From NCBI GenBank assembly GCA_900769835.1, contig CAAGIE010000104.1, forward strand, positions 1-5,443: 5,443 nucleotides of DNA, written 5' to 3'. Made by a program: the position numbers and the translations under genes. Numbering within the stretch: the first letter of the stretch is position 1; the number at the start of each line of letters is the position of its first letter. This document shows positions 1-4,820 of this stretch, piece after piece. The DNA is from an uncultured Oscillospiraceae bacterium. GTDB taxonomy: Bacteria; Bacillota; Clostridia; Oscillospirales; Oscillospiraceae. The notes below the pieces were generated by a model, which was not told the origin of the DNA, searched no databases, and worked only from the letters and a program-made list of their open reading frames with translations.

Positions 1-1
1 C

Positions 2-418
2 GACGGCTGCCTGAACTTCTTCGCAGGCCCCACCGACTCTCAGTTCAAGGCTCCCTTCAACTGGTACAATGTTCACTATCAGTACACCCACGTGGTTGGC
101 ACCTCCGGCGGCAACACCGACGATATGAGAGAGGCTATCAAGATGATGAACGAGGGCAGACTGAATCCCGCTGCTCTGGTTACCCATATCGGCGGCCTGA
201 ACGCAGTTGTGGATACTGTTCTGAACCTGCCCTCCATCCCCGGCGGCAAGAAGCTGATCTACAACCACATCGATATGCCCCTGACTGCAATCGCAGACTT
301 CGAGGAACTGGGCAAGACCGATCCTCTGTTCGCAGAACTGGATAAGGCTTGTAAGGCAAACAAGGGTCTGTGGAACGCTGAGGCTGAAAAGATCCTGCTG
401 GCTGCAAAGGCAAAGTAA
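2..418 (+). CDS. Zinc-type medium-chain dehydrogenase, L-sorbose-1-phosphate reductase-like (SorE-like), C-terminal part
   Basis: This is a partial gene: the frame is open from the left edge and 138 residues precede the TAA at 416-418. The fragment corresponds to the C-terminal half of a medium-chain (alcohol-dehydrogenase superfamily) reductase: the end of the nucleotide-binding domain (DGCLNFFAGP) followed by the return into the catalytic domain (VTHIGGL, then IPGGKKLIY and MPLTAIADFEELG). The FAGP, THVVGTSGG and HIGGL stretches resemble, from memory, L-sorbose-1-phosphate reductases, which use NAD(P)H to make glucitol-6-phosphate. The zinc ligands and most of the cofactor fold lie outside the window, so the substrate cannot be confirmed. 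Codon use is strongly biased (AAG, CTG, ATC, GGC), suggesting high expression. A GTG at 92 is in frame but is internal, because the homologous sequence continues upstream of it. The gene ends in its own terminator. Another sugar or polyol dehydrogenase of the same superfamily is the main alternative. Confidence 0.72.
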   Translation, partial: DGCLNFFAGPTDSQFKAPFNWYNVHYQYTHVVGTSGGNTDDMREAIKMMNEGRLNPAALVTHIGGLNAVVDTVLNLPSIPGGKKLIYNHIDMPLTAIADFEELGKTDPLFAELDKACKANKGLWNAEAEKILLAAKAK

Positions 419-425
419 TTTAATT

Positions 426-455
426 AAAATACCCGGTCGTCAGACCGGGTATTTT
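426..455 (+). terminator. Rho-independent terminator of the dehydrogenase gene
   Basis: A perfect 13-bp inverted repeat, AAAATACCCGGTC (426-438) and GACCGGGTATTTT (443-455), encloses a four-base GTCA loop. It lies eight bases after the stop codon and its 3' arm ends in TTTT. The A-run on the 5' side would also give a U-tract on the opposite strand, though no minus-strand gene ends here. Confidence 0.9.
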
Positions 456-500
456 GTTACCCCAACCAAATATTTCCTGTCTATATAGATGAAGAGAGAA

Positions 501-507
501 AGGAGGG
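501..507 (+). promoter_or_regulatory. Ribosome binding site deciding the sigma factor start
   Basis: AGGAGGG lies six to seven bases before the ATG at 513. An upstream in-frame ATG at 489 would place this motif inside the coding sequence and itself has no purine-rich site before it, so 513 is the better start. Confidence 0.8.
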
Positions 508-512
508 TGCTT

Positions 513-1067
513 ATGGACGATCAAAAAATTATCAATTTATACTGGGAGCGATCGCCGTCAGCCATTACAGAAACAGATAAAAAGTACGGCAAATACTGTT
601 TTGCCATTGCAAACCGTATTCTGCTGGACCACCAGTACAGCGAAGAGTGCGTGAATGATACCTATCTGCAGGCGTGGAATGTGATCCCGCCCCAGCGGCC
701 AAATCGCTTCAGCACCTTCCTGGGAACGATCACCCGTAACCTTGCCCTGAACCGCTATGCCCACGAAAAGGCAGAGAAAAGGGGCGGCGGTGCAGTGTCG
801 GTTTCTCTGGACGAGTTGGAGGAATGTCTTTGCGCATCGCAAACAGAGGATATGGTGGATCGACTGGCGTTGCAGAATGTGCTCAACTGTTTTTTGACGG
901 AGTTGCGTTCTGCTGACCGGCAGATATTTCTGCAACGGTACTGGTATTTTCTCGAGATCCGCCAGATCGCTCGGGAGCATCTGATGACAGAGGGACAGGT
1001 AAAAATGCGGCTTCAGCGTATGCGTCAAGCGCTGAAGAACAGACTGGAAAAGGAAGGGGTACTATGA
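513..1067 (+). CDS. RNA polymerase sigma-70 family (ECF-like) sigma factor
   Basis: This is a 184-residue alternative sigma factor that would direct RNA polymerase to a small set of promoters. Region 2 spans about residues 24-90 and includes the helix SEECVNDTYLQAWN (43-56), which binds the polymerase clamp, followed by FSTFLGTITRNLALNRYAHEK (66-86, cited as a span) for -10 recognition. A short acidic linker follows (about 98-115). Region 4 spans about 119-180, with a helix-turn-helix around QIAREHLMTEGQVKMRLQRMR (151-171) for the -35 element. There are no regions 1 or 3, which fits the ECF size class. The start at 513 is supported by AGGAGGG at 501; the in-frame ATG at 489 is unlikely. The stop overlaps the next ATG (ATGA, 1064-1067), implying translational coupling with the membrane protein downstream, the usual arrangement of a sigma factor and its anti-sigma factor. 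No clear promoter is visible in 456-500. The class assignment is firm; the signal and target genes are unknown. Confidence 0.88.
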   Translation: MDDQKIINLYWERSPSAITETDKKYGKYCFAIANRILLDHQYSEECVNDTYLQAWNVIPPQRPNRFSTFLGTITRNLALNRYAHEKAEKRGGGAVSVSLDELEECLCASQTEDMVDRLALQNVLNCFLTELRSADRQIFLQRYWYFLEIRQIAREHLMTEGQVKMRLQRMRQALKNRLEKEGVL

Positions 1068-2239
1068 ACAATTCTATGATTTTTCTGCAGGCGCTGGAAG
1101 GCGTGGATGCGGGCTTTGTGGCTCAGGCAAAACCGGGAAAAGCGAAGAAACGAACCGTATTCTGTTCCGCGGTAGCAACTGCGGCCTGTATTGCACTGTT
1201 GCTCACCGTGTTGCCGAAGAACCCGGGAACTGCTCCCGGTGGCGTTTCTTTGCAAAGTGCGGTTGGCACAAAACCTACCGAACCCACAGAAACCACCATT
1301 CTGGTGGATCCTCCGGAACCTCCTGTTATAGAGAAAGTTGCCTCGAAACTGCCGATGTTGAAAACCAGTGGTGGCGGTGCATGGGCGTATATGGCGTATG
1401 ATGTATCGGAAATTGTGCATAATCAGTCCTGGTCGACGGACGCCATAACAACTCTTCCCGTATACAGAAATTTGTGGGTGCGTGATGGCGCCGGTATGCC
1501 CCCCGAGATGGATGCGACACGGCGCGAAATGCTGATCCAGCAAGTGGCACAGCAGTTGGAAGAACTTGCTGTGGATGCGGAGATAAGAGTTGAGGACGGT
1601 TATTGTGTAACTGTGATATTCGCAGATAGTATAGAGATACCGGACGCATACAAGGCTTCCTACTTTAGCGATTACAAGCAGGTGCAGGCAATGGCAACAT
1701 ATTTGCTGGATACCTATGGAGATGTGTTTGGATTAGAGTCACCGGTGACAGATATCTGGGGTGGCGATCGGTATTACGATGGGCAACAGACGTATCATAT
1801 CCGTTATTACGAGGGCGCCGGTACAGACACACAACAGTTGATTGAGCGGAATTTCCAAAGTGTCGGTATTACATGGGATGAGAATGGAAATTGGAGAGGT
1901 CTTTCTTTTAACAATATTGATCTTTCCGAGAAAGTAGCAGATTATGAACTGATCACTGTGGAGCAGGCGCAGGAACGTCTGTATCAGGGATATTTTACTT
2001 GCTCGTTCGCACCTGCAGAGATGCGGGTCGGTCGCAAAATGTGCGATGTGGAGCTGATGTATTATACAAGTGGTTTTGGTGATTATTTTATCCCGTACTA
2101 TAAAATTTTACTGGAAGCAGAGGATGAATGGTTTGTTGGCGAAAGCGAACTGGGCTTGAAAACCTATGTGGTTTACTTGGTGCCCGCAATTGATCTGGAT
2201 GCGTACTGCGAACTGACTGGGGCGCAGATCCTGGAATAA
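1064..2239 (+). CDS. Single-pass membrane protein, putative anti-sigma factor/sensor
   Basis: This is a 391-residue protein with no named family that I recognise with certainty. A short cytoplasmic tail (residues 1-30, ending in the basic KAKKR) is followed by one membrane helix (about 32-50). Then come a Pro/Thr-rich stalk (about 52-88, with KPTEPTETT and VDPPEPP) and a large extracytoplasmic domain (about 90-391). The domain carries the stretch QSWSTDAITTLPVYRN (121-136) and a C-terminal segment with FIPYYKILLEAEDE and TYVVYLVPAID. These resemble, from memory, unnamed membrane proteins found beside sigma factors in Clostridia. The ATG is preceded by GGAAGGGG (1052-1059) and overlaps the sigma factor stop by four bases, so the two are almost certainly co-translated. 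The inference is that the N-terminal tail restrains the sigma factor and the outside domain senses an envelope signal. The tail shows no zinc-binding HxxxCxxC motif of classical ZAS anti-sigma factors. A plain regulon effector protein is the alternative. Confidence 0.62.
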   Translation: MNNSMIFLQALEGVDAGFVAQAKPGKAKKRTVFCSAVATAACIALLLTVLPKNPGTAPGGVSLQSAVGTKPTEPTETTILVDPPEPPVIEKVASKLPMLKTSGGGAWAYMAYDVSEIVHNQSWSTDAITTLPVYRNLWVRDGAGMPPEMDATRREMLIQQVAQQLEELAVDAEIRVEDGYCVTVIFADSIEIPDAYKASYFSDYKQVQAMATYLLDTYGDVFGLESPVTDIWGGDRYYDGQQTYHIRYYEGAGTDTQQLIERNFQSVGITWDENGNWRGLSFNNIDLSEKVADYELITVEQAQERLYQGYFTCSFAPAEMRVGRKMCDVELMYYTSGFGDYFIPYYKILLEAEDEWFVGESELGLKTYVVYLVPAIDLDAYCELTGAQILE

Positions 2240-2242
2240 GAC

Positions 2243-2273
2243 AAAAGGCGTTGGGGTTTCCCAACGCCTTTTT
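2243..2273 (+). terminator. Rho-independent terminator of the sigma/membrane-protein unit
   Basis: A perfect 13-bp stem, AAAAGGCGTTGGG (2243-2255) and CCCAACGCCTTTT (2260-2272), has a GTTT loop and a run of five T at 2269-2273. It starts four bases after the stop codon. It insulates the following feo promoter from read-through, since the promoter begins only 15 bases further on. Confidence 0.92.
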
Positions 2274-2287
2274 ATCCAAAATTTCCC

Positions 2288-2316
2288 TTGACAAAAGGGG
2301 AGAGGGTATATATAAT
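2288..2316 (+). promoter_or_regulatory. Consensus sigma-A promoter of the feo operon
   Basis: TTGACA (2288-2293) and TATAAT (2311-2316) are both exact consensus hexamers separated by an optimal 17-bp spacer. The expected transcription start is about 2322-2325, so the untranslated leader of feoA is about 80 bases. Such a strong promoter directly followed by a palindrome suggests a default-on promoter held down by a repressor. Confidence 0.9.
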
Positions 2317-2323
2317 ATTAAAG

Positions 2324-2339
2324 GTTAGCAAAGGCTAAC
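2324..2339 (+). promoter_or_regulatory. Operator-like palindrome 1 over the feo transcription start
   Basis: GTTAGC (2324-2329), AAAG, GCTAAC (2334-2339) is a perfect 6-4-6 inverted repeat located seven bases after the -10 box, covering the expected start site. The position is typical for a repressor site. The half-site GGTTAG/CTAAC recalls the DtxR/IdeR iron box, but the arms are spaced about five bases further apart than in that box, so the regulator family is an inference. A Fe2+- or Mn2+-responsive DtxR/MntR-type repressor is the leading guess from the feo context. Confidence 0.72.
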
Positions 2340-2343
2340 TCAT

Positions 2344-2375
2344 AATTTTTGCAGAATAGTTAGCGGAGGCTAACT
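2344..2375 (+). repeat. 32-bp direct repeat, copy A, containing palindrome 2
   Basis: The unit is AATTTTTGCAG, one variable base, ATAGTTAGC, four variable bases, GCTAACT. It contains the 7-4-7 palindrome AGTTAGC (2358-2364), GGAG, GCTAACT (2369-2375). Copy B is at 2626-2657; outside the palindrome loop the copies differ at only one base (A2355 versus T2637). The palindrome centre is 35 bp from that of palindrome 1. It lies in the feoA leader, 27 bases before the ATG, so it could act as a second operator, a roadblock or an RNA hairpin. Confidence 0.8.
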
Positions 2376-2402
2376 GTAAGATATTAGAAAAGGAGTGAGG
2401 GT

Positions 2403-2618
2403 ATGACACTGAAAGAGGCAACTGCCGGAAAGCAATATTTGATCCGCGAGGTCACCACCGGGGATGCAGAACTGGAAGCGTTTTTGTTCTCTCTGGGCTG
2501 TTATAGCGGTGAAGAGATCACCCTGATTTCCACCGGCAGACACGGTTGCGTGGTGGCCATTAAGGACGGAAGATACAGTATCGACAACGCCCTTGCTCGG
2601 GCGATAGAAGTGGAGTAA
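2403..2618 (+). CDS. feoA: FeoA, ferrous iron transport accessory protein
   Basis: This 71-residue cytoplasmic protein has the single SH3-like FeoA fold: MTLKEATAGKQYLIREV, then LEAFLFSLGCYSGEEITLIS (about 24-43) and a strand pair ending in YSIDNALARAIEVE. The order of a tight turn, the 'LxSLGxxxGxxI' motif and a C-terminal 'ALAxxIxV' is characteristic of FeoA, and the length is normal for a stand-alone copy. FeoA is known to associate with the FeoB transporter and is needed for full Fe2+ uptake, although its exact action is unsettled. The start is supported by AGGAG at 2391-2395, seven bases before the ATG. It is the first gene of the operon, 51 bases before feoB, and lies between two copies of a 32-bp repeat that carry operator-like palindromes. 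Confidence 0.93.
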   Translation: MTLKEATAGKQYLIREVTTGDAELEAFLFSLGCYSGEEITLISTGRHGCVVAIKDGRYSIDNALARAIEVE

Positions 2619-2625
2619 ATCATTA

Positions 2626-2657
2626 AATTTTTGCAGTATAGTTAGCGCGTGCTAACT
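2626..2657 (+). repeat. 32-bp direct repeat, copy B, containing palindrome 3
   Basis: This second copy of the unit at 2344-2375 lies in the feoA-feoB gap. Its palindrome is AGTTAGC (2640-2646), GCGT, GCTAACT (2651-2657), perfect over 7-4-7, with only the loop and one upstream base changed from copy A. Just upstream both copies also have TCAT, with a two-base insertion (TA) in this copy. It ends two bases before the feoB ribosome binding site. No adequate -35 element is seen ahead of the TATAGT at 2637, so an internal promoter is not well supported. Confidence 0.8.
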
Positions 2658-2659
2658 TT

Positions 2660-2664
2660 GGAGG
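2660..2664 (+). promoter_or_regulatory. feoB ribosome binding site, inside a possible hairpin loop
   Basis: GGAGG ends five bases before the ATG at 2670 and sets the feoB start there. TAACTT (2653-2658) can pair with AAGTTA (2665-2670), leaving TGGAGG as a six-base loop. That stem uses the same bases as the right arm of palindrome 3, so the two hairpins exclude each other. The site itself is clear; the structural effect is inference. Confidence 0.75.
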
Positions 2665-2669
2665 AAGTT

Positions 2670-4640
2670 ATGAAAATTGCATTGGCAGGCAACCCTAATT
2701 CCGGTAAGACCACCATGTTCAACCTGCTCACCGGCGGTAACGAGCGCGTGGGCAACTGGGCGGGTGTTACCGTGGATCATAAGGTGCGACCCATTAAGAA
2801 AGCCTATACCGACGGGCGGGATGTTGTGGCAGTGGATCTGCCCGGTACATATTCTTTATCTCCCTTTACAGGGGAGGAGAGCATCACCGTGGATTATATC
2901 AAGGAGGAGAATCCCGATGTGATCATCAATATCGTGGATGCATCCAACCTGAGCCGGAGTTTATTCTTTACCACGCAGCTTTTGGAACTGGGCATTCCGG
3001 TGGTTGTGGCGCTGAATAAAAGTGACCTGAGCCGTAAAAAGGCGCGGGATATCGACCTGCCTCTTTTGGCAGAAAAACTCCATTGTCCTGTGGTCAGCAC
3101 TGTTTCCACCACCAACGAGGGTATGCAGGAACTGGTGCAGACCGCAATGGATCTGCAGGGAAAGTCCCAACTTGCGCCCTATACTCAGGAGGTGGATCTT
3201 TCGGATCGCACCGCCGTGCAGAATGCAGACCGCAAGCGCTTTTCCTTTACTAACCGCATTGTAAAGGCGGTGGAAAAGCGCAGACACGCAGACCATAGTA
3301 ACGGCGATACCATTGACCGGATCCTGACCAACCGCTGGCTGGGCATCCCTATTTTTGCGGCGGTGATGTTCCTGGTGTTCCAGATCTCCCAGGTCTGGCT
3401 GGGCGCACCTATTGCCGACTGGCTCACCGGTTGTTTGGAACTTTTTCAGGAATGGGTGCGTGGTTTCTTCAGCGGCGCAAGCCCTTTGCTGACTGCTATT
3501 TTAGTGGATGGTGTCATCGGTGGCGTGATCGCAGTGGTAGGTTTTTTGCCTCTTGTGATGGTGATGTATTTCCTTATCGCCCTTTTGGAGGATTGCGGCT
3601 ATATGTCCCGCGTGGCGGTGGTGCTGGATCCCATCTTTAAGCGGGTTGGCCTTTCCGGCAAATCTGTGATCCCCTTTGTGATCGCAGTGGGTTGCGCTGT
3701 GCCGGGTGTAATGGCCAGCCGCACTATTCGCGACCAGCGGGAGCGCAGAGCGGCAGTGATGCTGGCACCCTTTATGCCCTGCGGCGCCAAGATCCCGGTG
3801 ATCGCATTGTTCGCCGGCGCGTTCTTCGAGGATGCCGGCTGGGTCAGTACTCTGATGTATCTGTCCGGTATTTTGCTGATCTTTTTCGGCGCGTTGCTGG
3901 TGAATGCCGTTACCGGCTATCGGGCGAGAAAGTCTTATTTTATCATTGAATTGCCGGACTATAAAGTTCCTACTTTTTGGGGCGCATTTAAGTCTATGTG
4001 CAGTCGCGGCTGGGAGTATGTGGTCAAGGCCGCAACGGTGATCCTGCTTTGCAATATGGCAGTGCAGCTGATGCAGACCTTTACCTGGAATTTTCAGGTG
4101 GCGCAGTCCGCAGACCAGTCCATCTTAGCATCCATCGCATCGCCCTTTGCCTATGTGCTGGTGCCTATCGTTGGTGTGTTGTCCTGGCAGTTGGCGGCGG
4201 CAGCCATCACCGGCTTCATTGCGAAAGAAAATGTGGTAGGCACACTGGCGGTCTGCTTTGTGGGCCTTGAGAACCTGATCGATCAGGAAGAACTGGCAAT
4301 GCTGGAGGGCGCAGGAGAAAATGTGGCGGGCATTATGGCCATTACAAAAGCCGCGGCTCTGGCATACCTGATGTTCAATTTGTTCACGCCTCCTTGCTTT
4401 GCGGCCATCGGCGCAATGCGGGCGGAAATGAAGAGCGGCAAGTGGTTGTGGAGCGGCATCGGTCTGCAGTTTGCAGTGGGCTATACGGTTTCTTATTTCG
4501 TGTATACCATCTGGACGTTGCTGGCTGACCCTGAATTACTGAATGTTCAGGCGGCAGTCATCGGCTTTGCGGTGGTGGCGGCCATTACCGTGTTCCTCGC
4601 GAGCCTGATCCTCCGCAACAGAAAGAAAGCGCCGGTGTAA
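2670..4640 (+). CDS. feoB: FeoB, GTP-dependent ferrous iron transporter
   Basis: This 656-residue inner-membrane protein takes up Fe2+, with an N-terminal G domain gating the channel. G-domain motifs are visible: G1 GNPNSGKT (7-14), G2 threonine in GVTV (T34), G3 DLPG (56-59), G4 NKSD (116-119) and a G5-like loop near 143-150. A helical spacer follows (about 165-215). The membrane part has about nine or ten segments (roughly 222-247, 283-306, 330-350, 375-416, 450-470, 492-515, 560-585, 593-617 and 627-648). It includes the first Gate motif with YMSRVAVVLD and GCAVPGVMASR (341-351), MPCGAKIP (369-376) and the second Gate motif TPPCFAAIGAM (573-583). Cys342, Cys371 and Cys576 sit in these conserved spots. 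It is shorter than the 773-residue E. coli protein, as in many Firmicutes. G4 is NKSD rather than the NMxD seen in E. coli. The ATG at 2670 is chosen over an in-frame GTG at 2649 because GGAGG lies at 2660 and MKIALAGNPNSGKTT is the usual FeoB start. Confidence 0.96.
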   Translation: MKIALAGNPNSGKTTMFNLLTGGNERVGNWAGVTVDHKVRPIKKAYTDGRDVVAVDLPGTYSLSPFTGEESITVDYIKEENPDVIINIVDASNLSRSLFFTTQLLELGIPVVVALNKSDLSRKKARDIDLPLLAEKLHCPVVSTVSTTNEGMQELVQTAMDLQGKSQLAPYTQEVDLSDRTAVQNADRKRFSFTNRIVKAVEKRRHADHSNGDTIDRILTNRWLGIPIFAAVMFLVFQISQVWLGAPIADWLTGCLELFQEWVRGFFSGASPLLTAILVDGVIGGVIAVVGFLPLVMVMYFLIALLEDCGYMSRVAVVLDPIFKRVGLSGKSVIPFVIAVGCAVPGVMASRTIRDQRERRAAVMLAPFMPCGAKIPVIALFAGAFFEDAGWVSTLMYLSGILLIFFGALLVNAVTGYRARKSYFIIELPDYKVPTFWGAFKSMCSRGWEYVVKAATVILLCNMAVQLMQTFTWNFQVAQSADQSILASIASPFAYVLVPIVGVLSWQLAAAAITGFIAKENVVGTLAVCFVGLENLIDQEELAMLEGAGENVAGIMAITKAAALAYLMFNLFTPPCFAAIGAMRAEMKSGKWLWSGIGLQFAVGYTVSYFVYTIWTLLADPELLNVQAAVIGFAVVAAITVFLASLILRNRKKAPV

Positions 4641-4642
4641 TT

Positions 4643-4801
4643 ATGTGGGAAAATATTGTGATTATTGCGATCCTTCTGGTTTTGGTGGGAGCGATCGGCC
4701 TGTTTTTGTATCGATGCAAAAAGAGAGGGCAACACTGCATCGGTTGCCCTCACTCAAAAACCTGCGGCGGAAATTGTACATGTAAAAAAGACGGACAGTG
4801 A
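4643..4801 (+). CDS. FeoB-associated Cys-rich membrane protein
   Basis: This 52-residue peptide starts two bases after the feoB stop. An N-terminal membrane helix (about residues 4-23, NIVIIAILLVLVGAIGLFLY) is followed by a basic turn (RCKKRGQ) and a Cys-rich tail. The tail is CIGCPHSKTCGGNCTCKK, with Cys at 32, 35, 41, 45 and 47, plus Cys25. One membrane helix followed by a CxxC-containing tail directly after feoB is the hallmark of the small 'FeoB-associated Cys-rich' family. Its role is not established; handling or delivery of Fe2+ at the FeoB exit is a reasonable inference. The positive residues after the helix suggest the Cys tail is cytoplasmic. There is no clear ribosome binding site, so translation is probably coupled to feoB termination. 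The TGA stop (4799-4801) lies inside the terminator hairpin. The gene is below common length cut-offs and easily missed. Confidence 0.85.
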   Translation: MWENIVIIAILLVLVGAIGLFLYRCKKRGQHCIGCPHSKTCGGNCTCKKDGQ

Positions 4802-4817
4802 AAACTGTCCGTCTTTT
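4786..4817. terminator. Shared bidirectional terminator between the feo operon and aspS
   Basis: A perfect 14-bp stem, AAAAGACGGACAGT (4786-4799) and ACTGTCCGTCTTTT (4804-4817), encloses a GAAA tetraloop on the plus-strand RNA. Both strands have an A-run before and a T-run after the stem, so it can end the feo operon and, three bases beyond its stop, aspS. It overlaps the last codons and stop of the Cys-rich peptide gene. Confidence 0.9.
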
Positions 4818-4820
4818 CAA

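Noticed and set aside
460..490. Possible ECF-type or sigma-A promoter before the sigma factor (CAACC near 463 and CTATATAG near 481)
   Set aside because: The gap between the candidate elements is about 11-12 bases, too short for an ECF promoter, and no -35 box lies 17 bases before TATATA at 482.
489..512. In-frame ATG at 489 as the sigma factor start
   Set aside because: It has no ribosome binding site, and the clear AGGAGGG at 501 is ideally placed for the ATG at 513; the extra residues would be encoded by the binding site itself.
558..1543. Long open frames on the minus strand opposite the sigma and membrane-protein genes
   Set aside because: They are shadows of well-supported plus-strand genes, with no recognisable domains or ribosome binding sites and low-complexity, Arg/His/Cys-rich translations.
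2280..2402. Classical Fur box or a metal riboswitch in the feo leader
   Set aside because: No GATAAT-type 7-1-7 Fur pattern is seen, and the leader of about 80 bases holds only the palindromes, without the multi-helix layout of a known riboswitch.
2614..2642. Internal feoB promoter using TATAGT at 2637
   Set aside because: No TTGACA-like box is present 16-18 bases upstream and there is no TGN extended -10; the match is explained by the palindrome arm.
2649..2669. In-frame GTG at 2649 as the feoB start
   Set aside because: It lies within palindrome 3 and has no ribosome binding site; GGAGG at 2660 and the canonical MKIALAGNPNSGKTT start favour 2670.
3431..4270. Overlapping plus-strand frames within feoB
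   Set aside because: They are out-of-frame readings inside a continuous, fully conserved FeoB sequence and have no supporting start signals.
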